NCBI GenBank assembly: GCA_020632795.1
Contig: JACKEV010000006.1
Location: 1,546,501-1,610,500 of the forward strand
Direction of reading: 5' to 3'
Origin: Alphaproteobacteria bacterium
GTDB taxonomy: Bacteria; Myxococcota_A; UBA796; CAJQPC01
Length of the DNA stretch: 64,000 nt
In this document: positions 18,052 to 25,223 of the stretch, one piece after another
How the letters are laid out: each line of letters begins with the position of its first letter
How positions within the stretch are numbered: position 1 is the first letter of the stretch
The notes under the pieces: generated by a model
Seen by the model: the letters and a program-made list of their open reading frames with translations, nothing else
The model's database searches: none
Told to the model about the DNA's origin: nothing
Position numbers and translations under genes: made by a program

Positions 18052-19635
18052 ATGAACCCCCGCGCCCCCGCCCTCGCCCTGCTCACCGCCATGACCCTCG
18101 CCTGCGGGCTGGGCCGCACCAAGGCCCCGCCCACCCGGCTGCTGGTGGTGCTGCCGTGGCCCGGCGCCTCCGCCGAGGAGGTCGAGGCCATGATGGTCGA
18201 GCCGATGGAGGCGGCGCTGCTGAGCCTGCCGGGCCTGGCGCGCATCGCCGCCCGCAGCGAGGAGGGACAGGGCACGGTCTTCCTGGACTTCCCACCGGGC
18301 ACGGATCCCTTCGAGCCCATGGGGCAGGTGATGGACCGGGTCCCCAACAGCCTGCCCCAGGACGCCGACGCGCCGCTGGTCGGGGTGCTGGACGAGGACC
18401 GCACCCTGGAGATCGTGGCCTACGGACTCGATCTGTTGGCCTTGAGCGCCTGGAGCGAGGCCCTGGAGGACCGGCTCTACCGGGTGCCGGGGGTCTCGCG
18501 GGTCGTGCGCCAGGGCCAGATGGAGCTGACGCCCACGATCCGCGTCGACCCGGAGCGGATGGTCGCGCTGGGGGTGGGCACCGACCAGCTCCTGGCGTCC
18601 CTGGGACCGTCGGCCGCTGATCCTTTCCTCCTCCGCGTCGCCCCGGAGCCCGACCTCGGCCAGCTCGCCGACGTGATGGTGGTGGGCACGAGCTACCGCG
18701 TGGGGGACATCGCCGAGCTGTCGATGTCGCCGCGCGAGGGCGGCGCCCGGGTGTGGCGGGACGGGGAGCCGGCCGTGCGGGTGGCGGTCTCGTTCATGGA
18801 CACCACGGCGGTGGAGGACGCCCGCGCCGAGGTGCGGGGGGTGCTCGACGGGCTCGACAGCCCGGTGCGGGTGTGGCTGCCCAGGGCGAGCGAGCAGCAG
18901 GCGCTGCGGGTCATCTCCGCGCATGAGGACGAGGTCGCGGCGGTGGCGGAGGCCCTTGGGGCCGCGCAGGTGCTGACGGTCTGCGTCGAAGCGGCGCCCA
19001 TGCGCTGCGAGGTGCGCCACTGGGGGGCCCCGCCCGAGCAGGTCGAGGCTGCGCTGGCCACCGCAGCGCCGGGGGCCCAGGTGTACGCGGTGCCGTCCGG
19101 CTCGCGGCGCGCCCTGTTGATCCTCGCCGGGCCCGACCGCGCGGCGCTGGCCGAGACGGCCGACCGCGTCGTGGAGCGGCTCCGGCAGGACCCGGCGCTG
19201 GCCGAGGTCGGCCCTCCCCTGCCCGGTCCTGGCGCGCCGGAGATGCGCTACACCCTGGACCGGAACGCCGCCGCGCGGCTCGGGCTCACCACCAGCCAGC
19301 TCGCCGACGCCCTGCGCCTCGCGGGCGGCCACCAGGTCCCCGGGCCCGGCGGGCAGGAGCTGACCGTGCAGCTCGGCGCCCTGGAGGACCCTCTGGCCCA
19401 GCAGCTCCTCCTGGACCTCAACGGCACCCCGCAGCTCGTGCCCCTCCGCACGCTGGCCGAGGTAGAGCTGACCGAGCGCCCCACCACGCTGCTGCGCTGG
19501 GAGACCCGCCCGGCGGTGGTCATCGAGGTGGGGGCGAAGCGGGACCAGGACATCCTGGCCGCGATCGCGGAGGTGCCGCTGCCGCTCGGGGTGACCGCAG
19601 AGGTGGTGCGGGGGGCCGTGGATCTCGGCCTCTGA
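18052..19635 (+). CDS. Lipoprotein built from RND-pump porter domains without membrane helices
   Basis: A 527-residue predicted lipoprotein: N-terminal signal with lipobox TLAC (Cys18) and a GGGAGGG ribosome site. The whole mature region resembles the periplasmic porter domain of AcrB/HAE1-type RND transporters: WPGASAEEVEAMMVEPME (PN1), IRVDPERMVALGVG, and in the second half YTLDRNAAARLGLTTSQLAD and LRTLAEVELTERPTTLLRW. The transporter's 12 membrane helices and the docking funnel are missing: no hydrophobic segment long enough is seen after the signal. It could be an accessory to a complete RND pump, or a decayed and repurposed pump gene. The frame is intact throughout, which favours a functional protein. 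Confidence 0.75.
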   Translation: MNPRAPALALLTAMTLACGLGRTKAPPTRLLVVLPWPGASAEEVEAMMVEPMEAALLSLPGLARIAARSEEGQGTVFLDFPPGTDPFEPMGQVMDRVPNSLPQDADAPLVGVLDEDRTLEIVAYGLDLLALSAWSEALEDRLYRVPGVSRVVRQGQMELTPTIRVDPERMVALGVGTDQLLASLGPSAADPFLLRVAPEPDLGQLADVMVVGTSYRVGDIAELSMSPREGGARVWRDGEPAVRVAVSFMDTTAVEDARAEVRGVLDGLDSPVRVWLPRASEQQALRVISAHEDEVAAVAEALGAAQVLTVCVEAAPMRCEVRHWGAPPEQVEAALATAAPGAQVYAVPSGSRRALLILAGPDRAALAETADRVVERLRQDPALAEVGPPLPGPGAPEMRYTLDRNAAARLGLTTSQLADALRLAGGHQVPGPGGQELTVQLGALEDPLAQQLLLDLNGTPQLVPLRTLAEVELTERPTTLLRWETRPAVVIEVGAKRDQDILAAIAEVPLPLGVTAEVVRGAVDLGL

Positions 19636-19664
19636 GGGGAGAGAATCGCCGACCGGAGCGCCGG

Positions 19665-19725
19665 TTGAAGAATGATCTTCTCTTTTGAAGAATCTGGTAG
19701 TAGTATCTCCTTCAGAATTCTTCAT
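19665..19725 (+). promoter_or_regulatory. AT-rich operator/promoter region upstream of TetR gene
   Basis: The nonamer TTGAAGAAT occurs at 19665-19673 and 19685-19693, exactly 20 bp apart. An 8/9 inverted copy (ATTCTTCAT) lies at 19717-19725. The tract is markedly AT-rich against its surroundings and sits 77-137 bases before the TetR start. TetR proteins often bind inverted repeats in their own promoters; autoregulation here is inference. Confidence 0.5.
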
Positions 19726-19801
19726 AAGAGCGTTCAAGTGCGCGACCCTTTCCCTCCATCGCCGAACCCCATACGGAGAGCCCCTGCCCTGGCCGTCCGA
19801 T

Positions 19802-20566
19802 ATGTCCCGACCGACCGACTCCGCCGCACGCGACCGCATCCTCGACGCCGCCCAGGCCCTGCTGGAGGGCCCCGACGCCGACTTCACCCTCGAGGCGCTG
19901 TGCCGGGCGGCCCAGGTCTCCCGCTCCACCCTCTACCGGCGCTTCAACACCCGGGACGAGATCCTGCTGGCGCTGCGCGAGGAGCGACAGCTCGGGGTCC
20001 CGATCGACCTGCGCGACGTCGAGCAGCGGATCCTGGACGCGGGCATCGCGCTGATCGGGGCGCAGGGGTTGTCGTCCTGGACCATCGAGGACATCGCCCG
20101 ACACGCCGAGGTCAGCCCGACCACGGTGTATCGGCACTTCGGGGACCGGATGGGGCTCATGCAGGCCAGCAGCGCGCAGCTCTTCGGGGGGCAGAGCGCG
20201 CTGTTCACGGCGTCGAAGTCCCTGGAGGACACGCTACTGGCCTTCGCGCGTCAGGTCCTGCAGATCCTCTCCGGGCGACCGGGCCTGCTGAGCGTGCTCA
20301 TCGGCGCCCCCTCCGAGGCCGACGCCTCCCTCCAGGCGTACCTGGCGCAGCGGCTGGGGGTCCGACGCCGCCTCGCGGTGTGGCTGGGCGAGGAGATCGA
20401 GCGCGGGCGGCTTCACCCGGCGGACCCCGGCGCGCTGGCGGGCAGCTTCCTGGGGCTCTTGATCGCGGAGGCCCGGCTGGTGCCCGACCTCACCGGGCAG
20501 CCCCTCGACATCGACGCCGCCGCCGAGCGGGCGGTGCGCCTCTTCCTGGAGGGCGCCCGGGCCTGA
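19802..20566 (+). CDS. TetR-family regulator with two tandem HTH domains
   Basis: A 254-residue protein with two TetR-type DNA-binding modules in series. The first is residues 8-55 (FTLEALCRAAQVSRSTLYRR, FNTRDEIL). The second is about residues 75-125 (WTIEDIARHAEVSPTTVYRH, FGDRMGLM). One C-terminal ligand/dimerisation region of about 125 residues follows. A typical TetR is about 200 residues with one HTH, so this is an internal duplication or fusion. ATG 19802 begins at the natural start MSRPTDSAARDRILDAA. The repeat-rich AT tract upstream is a likely binding site. Confidence 0.82.
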   Translation: MSRPTDSAARDRILDAAQALLEGPDADFTLEALCRAAQVSRSTLYRRFNTRDEILLALREERQLGVPIDLRDVEQRILDAGIALIGAQGLSSWTIEDIARHAEVSPTTVYRHFGDRMGLMQASSAQLFGGQSALFTASKSLEDTLLAFARQVLQILSGRPGLLSVLIGAPSEADASLQAYLAQRLGVRRRLAVWLGEEIERGRLHPADPGALAGSFLGLLIAEARLVPDLTGQPLDIDAAAERAVRLFLEGARA

Positions 20567-20645
20567 GGTCCGTGGCCAGCCTCCTACCGAACCCCGCGTC
20601 CATGGGACGCAGGGTTGAACGCTCCATGTGCAGCCGGAGGTGCGC

Positions 20646-22730
20646 GTGCAGTACGTGATCCAACCGTCCCTCAACACATCCACCAACTGGATCGGCCTGT
20701 CGGCGAACGCCGGCCGGCGCTTCGCCTTCCTCAACCTGGAGACCGGGCTCGCCCTCACCGCCACGGGGGGCACCGTCGCCCTGGAGCCCTGGCGCCAGGA
20801 CGCCAGCCAGGTGTGGACCTTCCAGGTCTACGGGACCGAGGCGCAGCAGACGCCACACGGCCTGGCCGTCGTGCCCATCGGCGCCATCTACAACCCCGCG
20901 ATGGGGGTCGCGCCGTCGTCCTTGGACCTCGGGCTGGTCGGGAGCGCGCAGCGCTGGACGCTGGGCTACAGCCCGGTGTCCTCCGGCTTCACCCTGAGCG
21001 ACGGAGGCCGGGGGCTGGGGCTGGTGCAGGCGCCGGGCGCGATCCCGGACGTGAAGCTGGCCCTGCGCAGGTCGACGCCGGCCAGCTGGAAGGCCGTCGA
21101 GCTGGTCGACGCGGCGGCGTTCCAGCAGACCGCGCAGTTCACCTTCTACGAGCAGGTCGCGATGCAGGGCGCATCCATCACCCTGGGGACGGGGCTCCAC
21201 AAGCTGGACGGCGCCTGGAACGACCGCATCCGCTCGTTCCAGGGTCCCTCGGGCTACCTGGTGCGGCTCTACCAGCACTTCGACCCGAAGCTCGGCGTGA
21301 ACCGGGACTTCCAGACCCGGAGCGACGACATCGGGCCCGAGCTCGGGGGCCAGGTGTCCCTGATCTCGATCCAGCCGGCGGCCGTCGTCTGCCAGGGGCT
21401 GAACTACGGCAACCCCTCCAACCATGTGCGCGTGGGCGCCTACGGGCACGTCAGCGACGTGCTGAGCGGGGGCAACGACAAGATCCGCTCGGTGCGGGTC
21501 CCGCGAGGGATGACGGTGGTGCTCTACGAGCACGCCAACTTCAAGGGCCGGCAGCTCGTGCTGTTCGAGGACACCCCCGAGCTGGATGCGTGGTGGCGGG
21601 AGAACGTCAGCAGCCTGCGGGTGCTGCCCATGGGCGTGGCCATCCCCCACGACGCCCTGCGGTTCGGCGGGCAGATCGCCCTGCAGTACAGCATGCCGAC
21701 CTTCGGCCAGAGCTTCCTGTCGGGGGGCGACGACGGCGTCGCCCGGGTCGGCTCCGCGCTCCAGGACGAGCAGCGGTTCACGGTGGAGCGGGCCGGTCAG
21801 ACGCGGCTCAAGAGCCAGATCTGCTTCGGCGACCACATCGCGCTGCGCACCCACGCCGGCAAGTACCTCAGCGCGCAGCAGAACGGGACGTGGGAGGCCA
21901 ACCGGGACGCGGTGGGGGGCTGGGAGACCTTCAAGATCGAGCGCGCCGGGCACACCATCTCAGACATCTTCGTGAGCCCCGGGGACACCATCGCGCTCAA
22001 GACCTGGCATGGGACCTACCTGACCGGCTCGACCGGCGCCAGCTCGCCCACCCAGCAGCAGCAGCTCGCCTGGAGCGTGGACAAGCATGGGCTGCTCCGA
22101 GGTCAGACGCTCTGGGTCATTCAAGCCTACGTCCCCAAGCCGGTCGAAAAGGCGGACACCGGCGCGGGGGCCTGCGACACGGCGGTCTGCAGCGAGAACG
22201 TCTGCGTGGTCGACGGCTGCGGGGCGAACGCCTGCGGGGCCGCGCTGTGCGGCGTCGACGCCGACCTGATCACTTTGTGCGGGGCTCAGGCCTCGGGGCT
22301 GGTGCTCTGCGGCGCGGACGTCAGCGCGATCCGGGTCTGCGGGGCCCAGGCCTTCGGCGTCCTGGCCTGCGGGGCTCAAGCCACCGGCCTCGGGGTCTGC
22401 GGCGCGGACGCCTGCGGCGTGGCCATCGCCGGGCTCAGCGTGTGCGGCGCGGATGTCTGCGGCGCGGCAGCCTGCGGCGCCGACGCCTGCGGGGCGGCGG
22501 CCTGCGGCGCCGACGCCTGCGGCATCGACGGCTGCCCGGCGGCGGCCTGTGGCATCGCCGCCTCGGGGGTCGGGGGATGCGGGGTCGCGATGGACGCCGG
22601 CGTCTGCCCGGTGGACTCCTGCGGCGCCGACGCCTGCGGGGTGGACGTGCCCTGCGGTGAGGACTCCTGCGGCGTCGACGCCTGCCCCGTCGACGTCGTC
22701 CCCGGCCCCTGCGGCGTCGACATCATCTGA
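20646..22730 (+). CDS. Large beta-rich protein with Cys-periodic C-terminal tail (candidate RiPP-like substrate)
   Basis: A 694-residue protein. GTG 20646 is chosen because GGAGG lies 5 bases upstream; an in-frame GTG at 20628 is less supported. No signal peptide or membrane helix is seen. Residues about 1-160 are beta-trefoil-like. Residues about 165-330 contain two beta/gamma-crystallin-like motifs (TFYEQVAMQGASITL, LYEHANFKGRQLVLFED). Residues about 390-490 contain fascin/actin-crosslinking-like repeats (DHIALRTHAGKYLSA, WEANRDAVGGWETFKIE). From Cys510 to Cys689 the protein is a Cys-Gly-Ala-Asp type repeat with 28 cysteines. A radical SAM gene with a perfect ribosome site follows 12 bases later, so the tail is a likely modification substrate. 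This is inference. Confidence 0.8.
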   Translation: MQYVIQPSLNTSTNWIGLSANAGRRFAFLNLETGLALTATGGTVALEPWRQDASQVWTFQVYGTEAQQTPHGLAVVPIGAIYNPAMGVAPSSLDLGLVGSAQRWTLGYSPVSSGFTLSDGGRGLGLVQAPGAIPDVKLALRRSTPASWKAVELVDAAAFQQTAQFTFYEQVAMQGASITLGTGLHKLDGAWNDRIRSFQGPSGYLVRLYQHFDPKLGVNRDFQTRSDDIGPELGGQVSLISIQPAAVVCQGLNYGNPSNHVRVGAYGHVSDVLSGGNDKIRSVRVPRGMTVVLYEHANFKGRQLVLFEDTPELDAWWRENVSSLRVLPMGVAIPHDALRFGGQIALQYSMPTFGQSFLSGGDDGVARVGSALQDEQRFTVERAGQTRLKSQICFGDHIALRTHAGKYLSAQQNGTWEANRDAVGGWETFKIERAGHTISDIFVSPGDTIALKTWHGTYLTGSTGASSPTQQQQLAWSVDKHGLLRGQTLWVIQAYVPKPVEKADTGAGACDTAVCSENVCVVDGCGANACGAALCGVDADLITLCGAQASGLVLCGADVSAIRVCGAQAFGVLACGAQATGLGVCGADACGVAIAGLSVCGADVCGAAACGADACGAAACGADACGIDGCPAAACGIAASGVGGCGVAMDAGVCPVDSCGADACGVDVPCGEDSCGVDACPVDVVPGPCGVDII
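22170..22730 (+). repeat. Pentapeptide-period cysteine repeat region
   Basis: It encodes 28 cysteines in 180 residues. Of 27 Cys-to-Cys intervals, 24 are exactly 5 or 10 residues; the exceptions are 9, 6 and 9. The 5-residue unit is C-G-A-D-A or C-G-A-A-A. The 10-residue unit is C-G-A-[DQ]-[AV]-x-[AG]-[LIV]-x-[VLA]. The DNA is correspondingly repetitive. The period matches a pentapeptide-repeat right-handed beta-helix, which would stack the cysteines in one column. No canonical A(D/N)Lxx register with Leu/Phe at the centre is present. Confidence 0.85.
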
Positions 22731-22742
22731 GGAGGATGGACC

Positions 22743-24158
22743 ATGCTCACCCTTTCGCCTTCCCGGTACACCCTGCAGGTCCCGCTGCGCGGCGGCCGGA
22801 CCCTGGGCTACAACGGCCTCAGCGGCGGCCTGGCCGTCTGGGACGCCGATGAGACCGCGATCTTCGAGGCCATCTCCTCCGGCGCCCCCGTGGACCCGGC
22901 CTCCCGGAGCGCCCAGGCGCTGCTCCACGGCGGCTACGTGGTGCCCCAGGGCGTCGACGAATTGGCCCTCGTCGAGGAGCAGTACCTCCAGCACCGCTTC
23001 GACACCCGCTCGCTGGTGCTCACCGTGGCGCCGACCCTGTCCTGCAACTTCGGCTGCGACTACTGCTTCCAGGGCCAGGACAAGCCCACGGGCACCATGA
23101 CCCCGGAGGTCCAGGACGGGCTGATGGCCATGGTGGAGCGCTTCCTGCCCAGCCTGCGGCGGGTGCATGTCGCCTGGTATGGCGGCGAGCCCCTGCTGCG
23201 TCTGAAGGTCATCGAGGCGCTCTCCGACCGCCTCATCGCGCGCTGCGCGGAGGCCGGGGTGGCCTACAGCGCGATGATGGTCAGCAACGGCTACCGGCTC
23301 ACCGCCGAGGTGGCCCGCTCCCTGGTGCAGCGGCAGGTCAAGACCGTGCAGGTGACCCTGGACGGTGGCCCCGGCGACCACGACCGGCGCCGGGCCCTGC
23401 TCTCCGGGCGCCCCACCTTCGACCGCATCGTCACAAACCTCCAGGAGGTCATCGACCAGACCGAGCTGATCCTCAGCGTGCGGGTGAACATCGACCACCG
23501 CAACGCCGAGCGCATCCCCGCCCTGCTGGAGCACCTCGCCGCAGCGGGGCTGGGGAACCGGGGCCGGCTGGGGGTGTACTTCGCGCCGGTCGAGGCCATG
23601 ACCAGCGGCTGCCACACCGTCGAGGACGTCTGCATGACCAAGACCGGCTACGGGCAGCTCGAGGTGGAGCTGCTGCGGCAGGCCTTCGCGCTGGGGCTGG
23701 CCTCCCTGCCGCGCCCGCCGCGCTTCCGGGGGACCTGCGCCGCCATCCGGCCCCGAGGCTACGTCATCCTGCCCTCCGGGGACGTCCACAAGTGCTGGGA
23801 CACGGTCAGCTTCCCGGAGCGGGCGGTGGGCTCGATCTTCGACCTGGACGCGCTGGCCCGGGGGGACCGCATGCGCCAGTGGCTGAGCTGGAGCCCGCTG
23901 GACAACGCGGCCTGCCGGAGCTGCCGCATCCTGCCCAACTGCGCGGGATCCTGCGCCTACAAGTTCGTGCACGCGGAGGACACCCGGGGCGAGGCGGCGA
24001 GCCTGCCCTGCCCGAGCTGGAAGTACAACATCAAGGAGCGGCTGCTCCTGCGGGCCGAGAAGTCCGGGGTCATCGGGCCGGAGGACATCCCCGACGACGT
24101 CGCGCCGACGGACCCGGCGGAGCTGTGCGTGGACACGGTGCCAGCGGCGGCGAAGTGA
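22743..24158 (+). CDS. Radical SAM/SPASM peptide-modifying enzyme
   Basis: A 471-residue enzyme. The N-terminal about 90 residues are an extra domain that could bind a leader peptide. The radical SAM cluster motif is CNFGCDYC (Cys101, Cys105, Cys108), followed by WYGGEPLLR and VTLDGGPGDHDRRR. The C-terminal part has a SPASM-type Cys array beginning around GTCAAIRPRGYVIL with HKCWD, CRSCRILPNCAGSC and LPCPSW, for auxiliary Fe-S clusters. Such enzymes install thioether, C-C or epimer modifications on ribosomal peptides. An ideal GGAGGA site at 22731-22736 lies between the Cys-tail gene and this ATG, so the two form an operon. The actual chemistry cannot be read from sequence. Confidence 0.9.
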   Translation: MLTLSPSRYTLQVPLRGGRTLGYNGLSGGLAVWDADETAIFEAISSGAPVDPASRSAQALLHGGYVVPQGVDELALVEEQYLQHRFDTRSLVLTVAPTLSCNFGCDYCFQGQDKPTGTMTPEVQDGLMAMVERFLPSLRRVHVAWYGGEPLLRLKVIEALSDRLIARCAEAGVAYSAMMVSNGYRLTAEVARSLVQRQVKTVQVTLDGGPGDHDRRRALLSGRPTFDRIVTNLQEVIDQTELILSVRVNIDHRNAERIPALLEHLAAAGLGNRGRLGVYFAPVEAMTSGCHTVEDVCMTKTGYGQLEVELLRQAFALGLASLPRPPRFRGTCAAIRPRGYVILPSGDVHKCWDTVSFPERAVGSIFDLDALARGDRMRQWLSWSPLDNAACRSCRILPNCAGSCAYKFVHAEDTRGEAASLPCPSWKYNIKERLLLRAEKSGVIGPEDIPDDVAPTDPAELCVDTVPAAAK

Positions 24159-24161
24159 GGG

Positions 24162-24180
24162 ATTGCTGCGTTGCAGCAAT
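24162..24180 (+). promoter_or_regulatory. 8-bp palindrome after radical SAM gene
   Basis: A perfect inverted repeat ATTGCTGC-GTT-GCAGCAAT starts 3 bases after the radical SAM stop and lies 77 bases before the S24/S26 gene. There is no clear U-tract, so it could be an operator for the next gene or an mRNA hairpin. Confidence 0.45.
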
Positions 24181-24257
24181 TCTCGATTTGCGGCCTTCAA
24201 TGATAGAGGAGATGCACCGGCGGAGGATACACCGCCCCTCACCCCCGAGGAGGTCGC

Positions 24258-24569
24258 ATGGGCTGGGCCAACCACGCCATCGAGGCGCTGAGTGAGGGCC
24301 GCGCGGCGGTCGTGAAGCCCCACGGCGGCTCGATGCGGCCCAAGGTGGAGTCCGGGGCGACCGTCACGCTGGAGCCGACCACCGTGAACGAGGTCCAGGT
24401 CGGGGACATCGTGCTGTGCCGGGTCAAAGGCAATGTGATGCTGCACCTGGTCAAGGCGCTCCGGGGCAGCGACGACAAGCGCAGCGCGCTGATCGGGAAC
24501 AACGTCGGCAGGATCAATGGATGGACGCGGACGATCTACGGGCGGGTGGTCGAGGTGAGGAACCCGTAG
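24258..24569 (+). CDS. Small S24/S26 (LexA/signal-peptidase-like) peptidase-domain protein
   Basis: A 103-residue protein with the S24/S26 fold pattern: nucleophile motif PHGGSMRPKVESGATVTLEP (Ser25), then VQVGDIVLCRVKGNVMLHL and a C-terminal GRVVEV strand. In LexA and type I signal peptidases a Lys follows the second strand as general base; here the equivalent position appears to be His in MLHL, as in several short S24/S26 proteins near RiPP genes, so activity is uncertain. No membrane helix is present. A strong GAGGAGG ribosome site lies upstream. Position behind the radical SAM gene suggests leader cleavage or processing of the Cys-tail protein. Confidence 0.75.
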   Translation: MGWANHAIEALSEGRAAVVKPHGGSMRPKVESGATVTLEPTTVNEVQVGDIVLCRVKGNVMLHLVKALRGSDDKRSALIGNNVGRINGWTRTIYGRVVEVRNP

Positions 24570-24578
24570 GGGGTCACT

Positions 24579-25093
24579 CGATGCTGTTCAAGTTCCCCGG
24601 GATGTCGAGGGGTTGCGTGGACGGTGACCGCAGGGCGTGACCGAACGGGAGGAGTCAGTCGATCCGAGACAAGGTCTTGGTGAGATCGGGGAGCCTCCGA
24701 CGGCGGGTGATCCACGCCGCCTCTGGCCGTTGAGCGCGCCCGCGCCCACTCAGAAGTTCCACCCCCTCGGCAACCCCGCGTCACACACCGCGCACCGCCA
24801 CCAGTCATCCTTCACCAGATTCCTCTGCCCGCAGGCCGGACACCGCCGGAACACGAACGCCGCTGTCCACCCGTCCGGGTGACGAACCCCAGCTTGGTCC
24901 AGCGCAGCGGCCACCGCCCCCCAGCACCCAGGCTCCGGGCAGTACCCGGTGGACTGGTTGGTCACCCCGACGACCTCGGGAGGGTCCCCAGCGAAGGTCA
25001 TCTCCCCGGCCGCCAGCACCGGCCGGAAGCCCGCGCATGCGACGTGCTCCGCGTGCCGGTCGGCCACGCACAGCACCCCGTCGAGGCCGACGG
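24579..25093. repeat. 515-bp direct repeat, left copy
   Basis: It is near-identical and colinear (constant offset 30279) with 54858-55372. It contains the 3' part of a zinc-ribbon gene on the reverse strand plus about 170 bases of its 3' flank. The left copy stops at 25093, where IS21-end-like sequence begins. The two copies bracket the defence island. Confidence 0.85.
24750..25093 (-). pseudogene. Zinc-ribbon protein, 5'-truncated copy
   Basis: It encodes the C-terminal about 114 residues of a protein whose longer relative lies at 55029-55597. Visible are VGLDGVLCVADRHAEHVACA, the YCPEPGC motif and a zinc ribbon CPAC-x12-CAVC before the end LPRGWNF. The N-terminal half is missing: upstream of 25093 the sequence changes to transposon-end DNA. 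The reading frame happens to stay open into foreign sequence to 25217, but that part has no counterpart in the other copy. Function unknown. Confidence 0.7.
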
Positions 25094-25129
25094 CTTCAGG
25101 ACTCGCGAGATTGACCCCCCTGCTGCTCG
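25094..25129. mobile_element. IS21-type terminal sequence remnant
   Basis: This 36-bp tract matches the left end of the IS21-type element at 48611-48645 apart from one base (CTC[G/C]CGAGATTGACCCCC core). After 25129 the similarity stops, so only an end remains. It marks where the zinc-ribbon gene copy was interrupted. Confidence 0.6.
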
Positions 25130-25223
25130 ACAGTCCGCAAAGGACGTTGCCCACAGGCAATCGCCCTGACGATCTGACGCTCATTGAAGAAACGCCCCCA
25201 GCATAGAGGCCAGCCACGCTCTG

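Noticed and set aside
22170..22730. Short tandem DNA repeats as a CRISPR array
   Set aside because: The repeats are coding and in a 15/30-base period with no spacers, and are explained by the Cys repeat protein.
22170..22730. Cys-rich tail as a metallothionein
   Set aside because: Metallothioneins use C-x-C and C-x-x-C clusters; here spacing is a strict 5 or 10 residues with few other metal ligands.
21960..24446. An 828-codon reverse-strand open frame opposite the Cys-tail and radical SAM genes
   Set aside because: Low-complexity His/Gly/Ala/Asp composition mirrors the forward repeats; the forward genes have clear motifs and ribosome sites.
24637..24882. An 81-codon forward frame repeated identically at 54916-55161 as a conserved gene
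   Set aside because: Its identity follows from the duplicated DNA; it is antisense to the zinc-ribbon gene and its 3' flank and has no domain pattern.
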